A DNA stretch of 64,000 nt from Candidatus Manganitrophus morganii (GCA_021651055.1 JAJHOH010000001.1:2976001-3040000); one strand, 5' to 3'. Shown: positions 17,002-28,442, numbered from the stretch's first letter. The notes: generated from the sequence alone by a model not told the origin. Made by a program: numbers and translations.

Positions 17002-18038
17002 TGAATGGTATGAGGACGGGAGGCGCGTATCTTATGTTAAAGCAGAGAGCAACTTCTCTTACATTGCAAGTCCTCTTCGCAGTCCTGGCCCTACCGATGG
17101 TGGTCTGGGCCGGGGGAGGAGCGGGATTTATCGACGCCGGCAAGTTCGCCTTGCTGATTCAAATGGGCGTCGGAATCGGGATCATCATCTTGGCCTGGAT
17201 TATCAAGGATAAGATGGGAATACCCCTGCCGAAGATCATTCAGGCGCCGATCATCTGGGTTGCGGCTTATATCGTCTTTCGGTTTGTTCTGCAGCCGCCG
17301 ATCCCATTTTCACTTCTGGCAATCTATATGGCGGTTGTGACGATTGCATGTTTTCTCTATGTCTCGCTCAGCCAGCCTTCCTGGGAAGAGTTTACCAGTC
17401 CTATCAAGTTTATGCTCCAAGAGGACAGTGGAAAGGCAAAGATGTCGCGCTACTTCACCTTTGCAGCGATTCCTTTGCTTCTTGCCTACGGGACATACAA
17501 CAAGATGCTCCCTAAGTTTGACGAGCCGATCGAGTTAAGAACCGTTCATCCGGCTCCTCCTGCGAGCATCAACGTTCACGACAAAGTCCTGAACCTTCAA
17601 ACCGCGGAAAATCCATTTCGTATTGATGACTCCGGGAAATATCTGAAGGTCGGTCTTGAAAGCGTCTATCATGGAAAGAATCCCTTCGCTGCGGATGCTC
17701 CAAAATTTCTGCAGAGTGTTCGAGATGGGGGAGGGGTCTTTTTCGGAACCGCCGGATGTTTTTTCTGCCATGGGGATAATCTAGACGGAAGAGGGCCGTT
17801 CGCCTTTGCATTCAATCCTATTCCGGCGAATTTTGCCGACCCGGGCACGATCGCCCAGCTTCAGGAGACCTTCGTCTTCTGGCGTGTTGCAAAGGGAGGC
17901 CCCGGATTGTCGCGTGAGGCGTTTCCTTGGGCCTCTGCCATGCCGCCTTGGGAAAAACATTTGACCACAAATGAGATGTGGCAGGTGATTCTCTTTGAAT
18001 ACTGGCATACCGGTTTCTTCCCGAGAACATGGGATTAA
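17001..18038 (+). CDS. polytopic membrane protein with C-terminal monohaem cytochrome c domain
   Basis: 345 residues. ATG 17001 overlaps the previous stop (TAATG) and follows AGGAGG by nine bases. The first about 165 residues hold four to five hydrophobic segments (for example LLIQMGVGIGIIILAWII and LLAIYMAVVTIACFLYV). The soluble C-terminal part has CFFCH (253-257) and a likely distal Met in SAMPPWEKH (near 319). The architecture suits a membrane docking and electron-entry subunit between soluble cytochromes and the oxidase. No family name is certain. Confidence 0.78.
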   Translation: MNGMRTGGAYLMLKQRATSLTLQVLFAVLALPMVVWAGGGAGFIDAGKFALLIQMGVGIGIIILAWIIKDKMGIPLPKIIQAPIIWVAAYIVFRFVLQPPIPFSLLAIYMAVVTIACFLYVSLSQPSWEEFTSPIKFMLQEDSGKAKMSRYFTFAAIPLLLAYGTYNKMLPKFDEPIELRTVHPAPPASINVHDKVLNLQTAENPFRIDDSGKYLKVGLESVYHGKNPFAADAPKFLQSVRDGGGVFFGTAGCFFCHGDNLDGRGPFAFAFNPIPANFADPGTIAQLQETFVFWRVAKGGPGLSREAFPWASAMPPWEKHLTTNEMWQVILFEYWHTGFFPRTWD

Positions 18039-18101
18039 GCTGAGGGTTTCGTTCAAACAGGATATTCCCAATTCGGTTTAATTGAGGGGGGACTTACTAC
18101 C

Positions 18102-19853
18102 ATGAGGGGAAAACTCAAAGAAGAAATGAGCCGGTTTGCTGCAAAAACGGTTGCAACCGGTTTAGTCGGCGTATTTCTTGCCGCCGCAGGGACGCTCTGG
18201 GTCGGAAGTGCGGAAGCCCAGCAGAACCTGGAGCCGAAGCCCGGAAAGTATAAGCCGGCAAAGCCAAGTGCCGAAGAGATCGAGGCGGGGAAAGCGATCT
18301 ACTTCCGAAAGTGTGTCTGGTGTCACGGACCGGACGGCGCGGGAGACGGCCCCTCGGCGATTCGCCTGCCGACCAAGCCAAGGAATTTTAATCAGGGGAC
18401 CTTTAAAATCAGGCACACCGCCAGCGGAGAACTTCCGACGGATGAGGATCTCTTTTTATCGGTCACACATGGTCTTTCCGGTTCGGTCATGCCCCCCTGG
18501 GGCGAGATATTGAACGAAAAAGAGCGACGACAGGTCGTTTCATTCGTCAAGGCCGAACTAGTGAAGGATCGTAAATTCGATGATCCCGATGAGGAGATGA
18601 CCGTAATCGATTATGGCAAACAGATCCCTTCCTCCGAGGAAAGTATCAAGTTGGGACAAGAGATCTACATGACAAAGGCAAAATGCGTCGAATGTCATGG
18701 GGTTGAGGGTCGAGGGAACGGAAACCTCACGCAAAGGGACGATTGGGGATTCCCGATTTTTCCGGCCGACCTGACCAAGCCTTGGAACCTGCGCGGAAAT
18801 CGACGTGATCCTTTCAATCCGCGAAACATCTTCCGGGAAATCTCGACCGGGCTGAATGGAACGCCGATGCCCTCCTTTGCGGACGAGCTCACTCCGGAAG
18901 AGCGGTGGCATGTCGCGAACTTCGTGATGTCGCTTTCCGACAAATATCCGATCGATCCTCAAACGGCGAAGCCGGCGATCCAATTCGTTCTTAAAGCGCG
19001 CTTTCTCGCGGAGGGTGACCTGCCGAGCGATCCGAATGATCCGAGATGGAAGGAGCTTCCGCCACAATATATCGGAATGGCGAGCCAGATCATCCAACCT
19101 CCGCGCCACTTCCTCCGGACGGTCGATGATGTGCGGATTCGCTCTCTCTTCAACGACAAGGAGATCGCCATTTTCTTGGAGTGGAATGATCGGACCGAGA
19201 GCCATCGGGACGAGAACAAAGAGGCGGTCTACGATGCGAAGCGGATCTCTTCGGATGCTTTTCCCGCGATTAACACGACCAATCTGACCCATGAAAACGA
19301 CGATCAACGGGGTCCCTTGAAGGATGTAAACCCCGAGTCCAAGGGGGTTTATAACGATGGGATCGCAATCCAGTTTGCGGAGAAATGGCAGCAACTTCCG
19401 CCGCCGGAGAAGCCGTATTTTATCCACGGCGATGCGAAGCGGGGAACCGACATCTGGAAATGGGAGTCCGACGGTTCTACAAAGGAATTAACCGGCCACG
19501 GACTTGAGAAGATAGCGGTAAAAGAGGCCAACAAAAACCTCAAGGTCGAAAACGCCAAATGGAGCAACGGCCGTTGGCAGCTGGTGATGAAACGAGCTCT
19601 CAAGACAGAGGATCCGGAACACGATGCTCAGCTTGAAATGGGCCAGAACATCCCGGTGGTTTTCTTCGCTTGGGATGGGGATGCCGGCGAGGTTGACGGA
19701 AAAATGGCTCTTTCGACCTATTACTACTTCATGTTGGAGCCGCCCGTTCCCGGTAAGGTTTACGTTATTCCTCCAATCGTAGCAGGTGTGGTTGTTCTGT
19801 TGGAGGGGCTGGTTCTCTATGCAGCGCGTAAAAAGAAAATAGAGAACGCCTAA
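18102..19853 (+). CDS. dihaem cytochrome c fused to an ethylbenzene-dehydrogenase-type haem domain
   Basis: 583 residues. A signal peptide ends at SAEAQQ (near 40). Two cytochrome c domains follow: CVWCH (71-75) with distal Met in GSVMPPWGE, and CVECH (195-199) with distal Met in TPMPSFADE. Residues about 285-550 resemble the EB_dh (DMSO-reductase-family gamma subunit) domain, for example IRSLFNDKEIAIFLEWND and YNDGIAIQFAEKW; such domains bind haem b in NXR, nitrate reductase and ethylbenzene dehydrogenase gamma subunits. A C-terminal helix (VIPPIVAGVVVLLEGLVLY) anchors it. No Mo alpha subunit is nearby, so it probably serves the oxidase operon. Confidence 0.82.
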   Translation: MRGKLKEEMSRFAAKTVATGLVGVFLAAAGTLWVGSAEAQQNLEPKPGKYKPAKPSAEEIEAGKAIYFRKCVWCHGPDGAGDGPSAIRLPTKPRNFNQGTFKIRHTASGELPTDEDLFLSVTHGLSGSVMPPWGEILNEKERRQVVSFVKAELVKDRKFDDPDEEMTVIDYGKQIPSSEESIKLGQEIYMTKAKCVECHGVEGRGNGNLTQRDDWGFPIFPADLTKPWNLRGNRRDPFNPRNIFREISTGLNGTPMPSFADELTPEERWHVANFVMSLSDKYPIDPQTAKPAIQFVLKARFLAEGDLPSDPNDPRWKELPPQYIGMASQIIQPPRHFLRTVDDVRIRSLFNDKEIAIFLEWNDRTESHRDENKEAVYDAKRISSDAFPAINTTNLTHENDDQRGPLKDVNPESKGVYNDGIAIQFAEKWQQLPPPEKPYFIHGDAKRGTDIWKWESDGSTKELTGHGLEKIAVKEANKNLKVENAKWSNGRWQLVMKRALKTEDPEHDAQLEMGQNIPVVFFAWDGDAGEVDGKMALSTYYYFMLEPPVPGKVYVIPPIVAGVVVLLEGLVLYAARKKKIENA

Positions 19854-19874
19854 CTGAAACAGGTCATGCATTAG

Positions 19875-19917
19875 AAAAAGGGTGGATACGGAAAGATTGT
19901 ATCCACCCTTTTTCTTT
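19875..19917 (+). terminator. Rho-independent terminator of the oxidase operon
   Basis: A perfect 15-base stem, AAAAAGGGTGGATAC and GTATCCACCCTTTTT, with a nine-base loop, ending in a T-rich tail about 20 bases after the last cytochrome gene. Confidence 0.9.
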
Positions 19918-19960
19918 AACATAAAGATGAAATTATCCTTCTGAATGTAACAGAAATCCT

Positions 19961-19990
19961 TTGATTTCCTGTTTTTGTTCGAGTTATAAT
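19961..19990 (+). promoter_or_regulatory. promoter of metK
   Basis: TTGATT (19961-19966), an 18-base spacer and a perfect TATAAT (19985-19990). The roughly 100-base leader holds a hairpin TTGAGGCC/GGCCTCAA just before the ribosome site. No known SAM riboswitch consensus was recognised in it. Confidence 0.7.
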
Positions 19991-20097
19991 CAAACAATTT
20001 TGAAACCCGTCACCAACGTGATATGGGCTTGGGTAAGACGCGAGTAAAATGATCGTTGAGGCCAAGAAACTCAGGCCTCAATAGAAGGAGGAACGTG

Positions 20098-21249
20098 ATG
20101 AGTCGTTTAAATTTTTTATTTACTTCGGAATCGGTCACGGAGGGCCATCCTGATAAGATTGCCGATCAGATTTCCGACGCAGTTTTGGATGCCATTATCG
20201 GACAGGACCCAACATGTCGCGTCGCCTGCGAAGCGATTGTAACCACCGGCCTTGCGTTTGTGGCGGGGGAGATTACCACCTCCTGCTATGTCGAAATTCC
20301 CGATATCGTCCGGGAAACGATCAAGCAGGTTGGATACACCCGGGCCAAATACGGGTTTGATTATGAAACATGCGCGGTGATCACTTCCATCCACAGTCAG
20401 TCCCCGGACATTGCGATGGGGGTCGATACGGGAGGCGCCGGAGACCAGGGGCTTATGTTCGGCTATGCAACGAATGAGACGCCGGAATTAATGCCGACTC
20501 CGATTCTCCTTGCCCATAAAATTACGAAGCGACTCACAGAGATGCGGAAGGGAGATATTCTTCCTTATCTTCGGCCGGACGGGAAATCTCAGGTGACCGT
20601 GGAATATCGAGATGGAAAGCCGACCCGGGTGACGACAATCGTCGTCTCGACACAGCATAGCCCCGATATTACTTTAAAAGAGCTTCGGGAAGATGTGATT
20701 GATAAGGTCATCAAGCCGGTTATTCCGCCCGAGCTCCTCGATGATGAGAGCATCATCTATCATATCAACCCAACCGGACGCTTTGTGGTCGGGGGGCCGC
20801 AAGGGGATACCGGGCTGACCGGAAGAAAGATTATTGTTGATACCTACGGCGGCGTCGGCAGTCATGGCGGAGGGGCTTTCTCCGGAAAAGATCCTTCCAA
20901 AGTCGATCGATCGGCCTCTTACATGGCTCGTTATATTGCAAAAAACCTGGTAGCCGCCGGCATTGCGGAGCGTTGCGAAGTCCAGCTTGCGTATGCGATC
21001 GGTGTGGCCGATCCGGTTTCCATCCTGGTCGATACCAAGCAGACGGGAAAGGTCCCCCAGGATAAGCTGGTGAAGCTGGTCCGGGATCATTTCCCCATGA
21101 CCCCTCGGGGGATCATTGAACATCTGAAACTCCGGAGAGCCATTTATAAGAAGACCGCCGCTTACGGCCATTTTGGACGGAATGATCCTGACTTCACCTG
21201 GGAGAAAACGGACTTGGCCGATGCGATTAGAAAAGCTGCCGGGCTTTAA
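20098..21249 (+). CDS. metK: S-adenosylmethionine synthetase
   Basis: 383 residues from ATG 20098, which follows GAAGGAGG. The frame extends 5' to 20056 but without a ribosome site. Family hallmarks are [11 protein letters not shown], the glycine-rich [26 protein letters not shown] and the phosphate loop [15 protein letters not shown]. It makes SAM from methionine and ATP in the cytosol. ahcY follows after about 190 bases, so synthesis of SAM and recycling of its product are neighbours, as in many bacteria that run the SAH hydrolase route. The spacer shows nothing recognisable. Confidence 0.97.
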   Translation: MSRLNFLFTSESVTEGHPDKIADQISDAVLDAIIGQDPTCRVACEAIVTTGLAFVAGEITTSCYVEIPDIVRETIKQVGYTRAKYGFDYETCAVITSIHSQSPDIAMGVDTGGAGDQGLMFGYATNETPELMPTPILLAHKITKRLTEMRKGDILPYLRPDGKSQVTVEYRDGKPTRVTTIVVSTQHSPDITLKELREDVIDKVIKPVIPPELLDDESIIYHINPTGRFVVGGPQGDTGLTGRKIIVDTYGGVGSHGGGAFSGKDPSKVDRSASYMARYIAKNLVAAGIAERCEVQLAYAIGVADPVSILVDTKQTGKVPQDKLVKLVRDHFPMTPRGIIEHLKLRRAIYKKTAAYGHFGRNDPDFTWEKTDLADAIRKAAGL

Positions 21250-21341
21250 TCGATCGCTTGGCCGTCCGGTTCAGCACGGTCGTCGGCTGGAATAAAGATC
21301 AATTCTGTTTAAAAAATAAACATAGATAAAGAGCGGCCTGA

Positions 21342-22697
<1,356 letters not shown>

Positions 22698-22720
22698 ATA
22701 AATTAGGTCATGGAAGTTTG

Positions 22721-22793
22721 GAATTCAGGGGCCAGAATCCAGGGTAAATAAGGTGCACACCTTCTGGTTTCTGGCTCCTTTTTTTCTGAATTC
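22721..22793 (+). terminator. terminator-like hairpin within a GAATTCAG palindrome
   Basis: The core stem pairs GGGGCCAGAATCCAG with CTGGTTTCTGGCTCC and is followed by seven T, which would end the ahcY transcript. Outer arms GAATTCAG and CTGAATTC extend the palindrome beyond the T-run, which suggests a mobile palindromic repeat recruited as a terminator. Confidence 0.7.
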
Positions 22794-22810
22794 TGTTAGA
22801 ATAATGAACT

Positions 22811-23641
22811 ATGGCTTGGTTTAAAAAAGAACGGCAGCCCGGAGAAACGAAAAAGATCAAAATCCCGGAAGGGCTCTGGGTCAAATGCAACAACTGTCGC
22901 GAGATCATTTACCGAAAAGAGCTCGAACGGAACGCGAAGGTCTGCCCCAAGTGCGACTATCATTTCCCCATTTCCGTCGAAGAGCGGATTGCGATGGTGG
23001 TCGATGAGGGAAGCTTCAATGAATTCGATTCTTCTCTCGCCCCCCTGGATCCTCTCCACTTCAAAGATTCTGCCAAATATAAAGACCGTCTGAAAGCGAA
23101 CCAAGAAAAAACAGGACAGCTTGATGCCCTGGTGATCGGCGACGGGGAGATCAATCACCGCGCGGTGACGCTCGGTGTCCTCAACTTCGCCTTTATGGCC
23201 GGCAGCATGGGTTCCGTCGTCGGTGAGAAGTTGACGCGCGGCATCGAACGGTCGAAGGAGAAGCACCTCCCGCTGATTCTCTTCTCCGCTTCCGGCGGCG
23301 CCCGGATGCAGGAGGGGATTCTCTCCCTAATGCAGATGGCGAAGACGAGTGCCGCGATTGCCCGTCTTCAGGAAGAGAAGGTCCCCTATATTTCCATCCT
23401 CACCGATCCGACTTTCGGCGGCGTCACCGCCAGCTTTGCGATGTTGGGAGATATCATCATTGCCGAACCGAAATCCCTCATCGGCTTCGCCGGGCCGCGG
23501 GTGATCGAAAAGACGATCAAGCAGCAGCTTCCGGAAGGTTTTCAAAGAGCTGAGTTTCTTTTGGAGCATGGGATGATCGACATGATCGTCGAGCGAAAGC
23601 ACCTCCGGGAAACCCTCATTCGCGTTTTATCCTTTTTTTAG
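22811..23641 (+). CDS. accD: acetyl-CoA carboxylase carboxyltransferase subunit beta
   Basis: 276 residues. An N-terminal zinc ribbon (C26, C29, C45, C48 in CNNC and CPKC) precedes the crotonase-like carboxyltransferase fold with [44 protein letters not shown] and [12 protein letters not shown]. With AccA it transfers CO2 from biotin to acetyl-CoA in fatty acid synthesis. accA is not in the window. The start at ATG 22811 has only a weak ribosome site. Confidence 0.97.
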   Translation: MAWFKKERQPGETKKIKIPEGLWVKCNNCREIIYRKELERNAKVCPKCDYHFPISVEERIAMVVDEGSFNEFDSSLAPLDPLHFKDSAKYKDRLKANQEKTGQLDALVIGDGEINHRAVTLGVLNFAFMAGSMGSVVGEKLTRGIERSKEKHLPLILFSASGGARMQEGILSLMQMAKTSAAIARLQEEKVPYISILTDPTFGGVTASFAMLGDIIIAEPKSLIGFAGPRVIEKTIKQQLPEGFQRAEFLLEHGMIDMIVERKHLRETLIRVLSFF

Positions 23642-23753
23642 CTTTTCAAGCCCCCCTTAGAATCCAGCGCTTCCTTCGGCACAAGCCGTCATGTTATACT
23701 CGCCTTAAATCAAGGAGCCCTCTGCTCAAATTAAAATATATAGGGAGATCTGC

Positions 23754-24506
23754 ATGAAGAATAGCCACGCCAGGAATCATCCGACTGTTTCGGAACAGAT
23801 TGGAATGGAAACCTATCGAAACGTCAAGCAGGCCGACTATACAAAGGAAGCGGAGGTCTACGATTTAAAGCGATTTTCTCATGTCGCGGGCCGGTTCTAT
23901 GCCGAATTGTCCAATCAGATCATCTTCGATCTTTTAGAGGCGAAGGAGGGAGATCGTATTTTGGACCTGGCTACGGGGACGGGTCGGGTTTCTGTGGGAA
24001 TGGCGGAAAAGGGCGTTTCGATCTTTGGGGCCGACCTCACCTGGAAGATGGTCGAACGGGCCAGGGAAAAGGCAACCGAGAAAGGACTTGCGAATGTGTC
24101 GTTCCATCTGGCCGATGGGCTGCAGCTTCCCTATAAAGAGAATACCTTTGATAAGATCGTTTCGATTCGTTTCTTTCATATCCTCCCCTTCGAGATGCAG
24201 AAGGCGATCCTTCAAGAGGTCCGCCGTGTCTTAAAGCCGGGAGGAACGTTTATCGTCGAATTCAACAGCCCCTTTGCCGGCCTCTTTCTTTGGGCGCTCC
24301 GTCGCGATCATCTTGTGATCTGGCCGCGTCAGGTCCGGGAATTGTTTCAGGGGATGACGATTGTTAAGAAGGTCGGTGTCATGCTTCCCGGATTGGGACG
24401 GATTGCGAAGGTCAATCCCCAACTCGGATATTCCCTGGGCCGCCGTTTAGATTTTTTCCCATTCAACCATCTCTGTAATCAGATCCTTATCGTCGCTCGA
24501 AAGTAG
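23754..24506 (+). CDS. UbiE-like class I SAM methyltransferase
   Basis: 250 residues, ATG after AGGGAGA. SAM-binding motif I is ILDLATGTGRVSVGMA, followed by GADLTWKMVERA, a NVSFHLADGLQLPY acidic loop and VRRVLKPGGTFIVEF, as in methyltransferase type 11 and UbiE/COQ5 proteins. A C-terminal extension (GRRLDFFPFNHLCNQILIV) is atypical for UbiE itself. The acceptor is unknown, with quinone or small lipid methylation possible. It converges with the large lipoprotein gene downstream. Confidence 0.75.
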   Translation: MKNSHARNHPTVSEQIGMETYRNVKQADYTKEAEVYDLKRFSHVAGRFYAELSNQIIFDLLEAKEGDRILDLATGTGRVSVGMAEKGVSIFGADLTWKMVERAREKATEKGLANVSFHLADGLQLPYKENTFDKIVSIRFFHILPFEMQKAILQEVRRVLKPGGTFIVEFNSPFAGLFLWALRRDHLVIWPRQVRELFQGMTIVKKVGVMLPGLGRIAKVNPQLGYSLGRRLDFFPFNHLCNQILIVARK

Positions 24507-24509
24507 GAA

Positions 24510-24606
24510 TTCGTTATTCGTTAAGAGTGATTCGTTAATCATAAAGATAGAGGGAATAAAGAAGGTTGTTCTTTCTCTTGGTTTTTCACGTTTAACGTAT
24601 AGCGTT
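24510..24606 (-). repeat. CGTTA-type intergenic repeat
   Basis: TTCGTTATTCGTTAAGAGTG and GATTCGTTAATC at the left, and TTCACGTTTAACG at the right, match in reverse orientation the repeat at 38178-38262. It fills the spacer between the converging genes. Confidence 0.6.
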
Positions 24607-24614
24607 TTTTTCAG

Positions 24615-27600
24615 TTAGGGATCAAGTTTAAGGATATGCTCGCTATTCGCGCCGAGGTGAAGTTGGTATCTCCCGTCCGCCCCGGACATCGCCTTTGCGG
24701 GCGTTCCGAGGGAGCTGATTTCGATTCCCTCCACCGAAATTCCGGCTAATTCTCCCGCCGTCGGGTTGATGACCTGACCGTCCACCATGACGGTCGTCGG
24801 CTGGGTTGGATTCATATTTAAATGGGTGTAGGAGAGACCCCCTGAATAGGCGGTCACCAACGCGTTTCCTCCCCCCCCTTCCGCTACGCTTAGATTCGTT
24901 AATCCGGCCGGGACATTGAAGAAGATGAATCGGCCGCTTTCTTCTAGGGTGGCCGTGGCCCCTACGATCTGACCATTGGAATCGGGATACGCGGCCACGC
25001 CGACCTGTTCACCTGCCCCATTCCTCGCCTCAATCCGAACGCCTGCCTGGGGACGGTCAGACCCACGGAATAATCGAAGCGCTCCGCTGCTTGCTTCAGA
25101 GAGGATCAAATCCTCCTTCCCATCAGCGTCGGCGTCGGCCAGGGCGAGATCAGAGACGGGGGACGAAAGAACGCTTTTGGACGATCCGAACGATCCATTT
25201 CCATTGCCGATCAGGAAGCGGGCCTCCCCTGTCGATCCCGTCCCTCCTAGGATCAGGTCCACCCGGCTGTCGCGGTTGATATCTGTAAAGAACATCCGGG
25301 TCGGGATAAAATCAGCCGGTAGCTCAAACGACGGGAGAAAGGCGATATTTGTTGTCGGCGTATCCTGCACCTGCGCCGGCGGCAGACCGAGGAAAAAGGC
25401 CCCTCCCGTTTTGTGGAGGAGAAGAAAATCGGGGATATTATCCAAATCGAGGAAAGCGGTTTTAATGGCGATCACATCGGCTGGGGAGACACCGGCTGGA
25501 AGTGTAAGCGTGATCGGCGGCGCATTCGGAGATCCCGCATTGTCGAACGTGAAATCACAGAGTCCGCGGGCCGCGTCGGAAATCAAAATGTCGATCACGG
25601 CCAATCCGACTTGCCGGACGGCGATCGCGGTTGGATCATTCCCGCAGCTGCCGGAGGGATCTGCTACACCGGTTGCTGCTTCAAACCGGACAAAAGAACC
25701 GTCCGTTTGGTTGATCAAGCGGAGAAGGGGCCGCTGCCCGCTGAGCGCGAAGACCAGGTCGGGGGAGCTGTCTCCATTTAACTCTGCGACGGTCATTGCT
25801 TTGGGACTACCTGAATCAAAGAGGAGGGTCGGATTCTCCCTTCCTTCCTCAAATCCAATGGTTCGGTTTCCAGTCCCAGGGAAGAAGATCAGCGTGTTGT
25901 CTCCAAAAACAATTATATCGGTTTGTCCATCCCGGTTGAAGTCTCCAATCTCAACGGATTGCACGGAAGCCAGGTCTTGAAGAGGGGGAGGAGGATCTCC
26001 TGGAGTTTCAGGACGACTCCTGTATTTTAATTGAGAGGACAACGGAGATTCAAAGCCGTCTTGGCCTTTTCCGAAGAGAAGGGTCGCCCTTCCCTGACTG
26101 GATACCGACAAGAGGTCAATATGTGTGTCTTGATCAAAAAAACCGAAGTGAAGTTCCTTTGCGGGAGTCTCTAATGAATCAATGGATGATGATTCCGATT
26201 CATCGAATCCAGGCACAAGCACCTGCCCCGCTAATATTCCCCCTTGTAAAGGAAGGGCAAGGCCGGCTTGTTGTGCCAGTGTGTCGGCTTGACCAGCCGA
26301 AATTGTCCAGAGAGGAGAGGAAGGGGAGATGCGACTTTTTGCCGACGTTTCGACCTGATAATTATAAGAGGGGAGGTATCCTTCTTTCTCGACGCGGACG
26401 ATGAAGCGGCTGTTGCTATCGAGAGGGAGATCAAACCGGCCGGATGCGTCACTGGTGAAACGTTTCTGTGTCCCAAGAACCGAGAGCTGTACATCCGAGA
26501 CCGCATTATTTACTCTTTCGGCTTCAGAGAGAGTTTGCACCTGTCCCCTGAAGGAACTCTCCCGAGGCAACGCCTTGTTGACGTCTATTGAGACGATGGT
26601 CACGCCGTCCGGGTAAGCGGTGACGAGAAAGGTGCCTGAGTCTTCGGGGGAGGTCACGCGGATTTGAAACAGACTGGAAGCATCCGAAGAGAAGGGAAGA
26701 TCACAGATGATAAACTGGCCCTGGTTATCGAAAGAGACGACCCGACCGGCCTCTTCCCCGTTCTCTTTGAAAACTTTCAGGGTGATCCCCTCTGCTGCAC
26801 GCCCCCTTCGGGATGGATCGATCAGGCCGAGGTCCCGAGCCGTCCCGATCAAAGCGCCTTGGCCGGAAGGAGGACAGAGTTGGGACATCCGTGCCGCCTC
26901 CACCAAGATCAGATCGCGCTTTCCACCCGCCGGGCCGGTTGAAAGGGGTTGGTATGTTGGAACGAAAGTGAGTCCCTGCGCCCTAACAGTGTAGTTGCTG
27001 TTTGCCATCAGGGGGGAGATCGCACCCGGTGTGCCAGAAGGGGTAGGTGAAATTGTGAATTCCCCCTCGCCATCGGAACTGGTACTCCCGTCCAATCCAA
27101 CGATCTGCAGCGTTGCTCCCGCGACTGCAGCGCCTCCTCCCTCCGGTTTCACTTCCCCATCGATAGGGACTGTAAACGAGGTCGATCCTACAGGCCGTGG
27201 TGTGATCGCGATCGTCTGGAGGAAAACCTCGCCCGGCCGGCAGTAGGCGACCGCCCGTCCCGTGGAGAAGATATCGTTATTTTGCGGATCGGAAGCGATT
27301 GCGGATGCATTGAGAAAGATCTCCCCGCCCGGGTTCTGGGCGCAATCTGGAAAAAATACGAAGGCGGAGGCATTGGTCGTCTTACCGAGATTCGCGGGGT
27401 TCCCCGTTGAATCGAAGTAGAAAACCGTCCCGAGGGAGGCGGGATCGGCGCCGGTCGGCGTGATCACGACATCCGCCTGTCCGGGCGTGACCCGTCCGAT
27501 AATTACACCGGTCGTCGGCCGGAGTTCCACGCCGAGGCGCTGCGCCCAGTCTTGGATGTTCCCTTCCGAGTAGAGGAGCATGTTATCGTCTGTAAGAGGA

Positions 27601-28424
27601 TCGAATGCCTGCTGCCGATTGAGAACATCCCCCATGGCCGTATTGAAACGGTGCGTCGTCTCCCGGAAGCCGGGAGCCGAGAGTCGGACGAGGTATTCGC
27701 CGTTGGTCGGCAGGCCCTGGTCGAGGGAAATCAGGAAGAGCCCGGCGCCATTGGCTTCTTCTACCTGCTCCCTTCCAAAAAAAGCGGCCAAGGCGCCGGG
27801 GACACCGGCTCCGGTAAGATCGTCGATCGCCACCCCCAACAAGCCGACCCGTTCTGGAAGCACAGGGAGAGCGTCGATTCGGCCGAGGGAAACGGCCCCG
27901 GCGAAAGAGGTGATCCGGCCGTTGCCCCGCCCGCCTCGAACGACCTGAAAGAAGGTCTCCCCCGGTGGGACATTGAACACCGTAAAGGTTCCCTCCAAGG
28001 AGGTCCCTTGATCGATGGTCAGATCGGGAATCCGTCCCAGGCTGTTGTAGAAGAGATTCCGGCTTGTTCCGGTGGCATGCCCGATGATGTTTCCCTCGGC
28101 GTCGGTCACCTGAATGGCCGCTTCGCGCGCCGGTCCCTGCGACCCCTGAACCACCCCGCCGATCAATCCGTTTCGATTTAACTGGCTGGTCGCGGCGGAG
28201 TTCATCAGGGTCATGATATCCGCTTCCGTAATGATTCGGAGGAACTGGTCTGGGTTTGGCGCAACAATGTCGCTCGAGCCGGTCTTGAACTGAGCGAGAA
28301 AGGTCGTGCTGAAGGGGGCATCCCTCCGCTCTCCTGCATCGATACAGCAGTCGGGGAAAGGGTCCGCCGAACAGGCGGAGAGGAGAAGGAAGAGAAGAAA
28401 AATTTTCTTTAGTAAATATTGCAT
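24615..28424 (-). CDS. giant surface lipoprotein with carboxypeptidase-regulatory and FG-GAP repeats
   Basis: 1269 residues. A lipoprotein signal (KIFLLFLLLSAC, Cys 18) precedes several carboxypeptidase-regulatory-like beta-sandwich units (for example AAIQVTDAEGNIIGHATGT, EGTFTVFNVPPGETFF, VKPEGGGAAVAGATLQIVG, GRFDLPLDSNSRFIVRV). A central block of FG-GAP/VCBS-type repeats has calcium-loop motifs (IGDFNRDGQTDIIVFG, VAELNGDSSPDLVFAL, FTDINRDSRVDLILGG, LADADADGKEDLILSE). The end returns to regulatory-like units. It is likely surface-displayed and Ca-stabilised. As the last gene of a five-gene minus-strand run, starting 18 bases after the upstream barrel gene, it belongs to the same envelope operon. 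Function unknown. Confidence 0.8.
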   Translation of the reverse strand: MQYLLKKIFLLFLLLSACSADPFPDCCIDAGERRDAPFSTTFLAQFKTGSSDIVAPNPDQFLRIITEADIMTLMNSAATSQLNRNGLIGGVVQGSQGPAREAAIQVTDAEGNIIGHATGTSRNLFYNSLGRIPDLTIDQGTSLEGTFTVFNVPPGETFFQVVRGGRGNGRITSFAGAVSLGRIDALPVLPERVGLLGVAIDDLTGAGVPGALAAFFGREQVEEANGAGLFLISLDQGLPTNGEYLVRLSAPGFRETTHRFNTAMGDVLNRQQAFDPLTDDNMLLYSEGNIQDWAQRLGVELRPTTGVIIGRVTPGQADVVITPTGADPASLGTVFYFDSTGNPANLGKTTNASAFVFFPDCAQNPGGEIFLNASAIASDPQNNDIFSTGRAVAYCRPGEVFLQTIAITPRPVGSTSFTVPIDGEVKPEGGGAAVAGATLQIVGLDGSTSSDGEGEFTISPTPSGTPGAISPLMANSNYTVRAQGLTFVPTYQPLSTGPAGGKRDLILVEAARMSQLCPPSGQGALIGTARDLGLIDPSRRGRAAEGITLKVFKENGEEAGRVVSFDNQGQFIICDLPFSSDASSLFQIRVTSPEDSGTFLVTAYPDGVTIVSIDVNKALPRESSFRGQVQTLSEAERVNNAVSDVQLSVLGTQKRFTSDASGRFDLPLDSNSRFIVRVEKEGYLPSYNYQVETSAKSRISPSSPLWTISAGQADTLAQQAGLALPLQGGILAGQVLVPGFDESESSSIDSLETPAKELHFGFFDQDTHIDLLSVSSQGRATLLFGKGQDGFESPLSSQLKYRSRPETPGDPPPPLQDLASVQSVEIGDFNRDGQTDIIVFGDNTLIFFPGTGNRTIGFEEGRENPTLLFDSGSPKAMTVAELNGDSSPDLVFALSGQRPLLRLINQTDGSFVRFEAATGVADPSGSCGNDPTAIAVRQVGLAVIDILISDAARGLCDFTFDNAGSPNAPPITLTLPAGVSPADVIAIKTAFLDLDNIPDFLLLHKTGGAFFLGLPPAQVQDTPTTNIAFLPSFELPADFIPTRMFFTDINRDSRVDLILGGTGSTGEARFLIGNGNGSFGSSKSVLSSPVSDLALADADADGKEDLILSEASSGALRLFRGSDRPQAGVRIEARNGAGEQVGVAAYPDSNGQIVGATATLEESGRFIFFNVPAGLTNLSVAEGGGGNALVTAYSGGLSYTHLNMNPTQPTTVMVDGQVINPTAGELAGISVEGIEISSLGTPAKAMSGADGRYQLHLGANSEHILKLDP

Positions 28425-28442
28425 CTGTTGCCTCGTTGCTTG

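Noticed and set aside
19991-20097. SAM riboswitch in the metK leader
   Set aside because: A hairpin is present but none of the conserved SAM-I to SAM-VI blocks was recognised.
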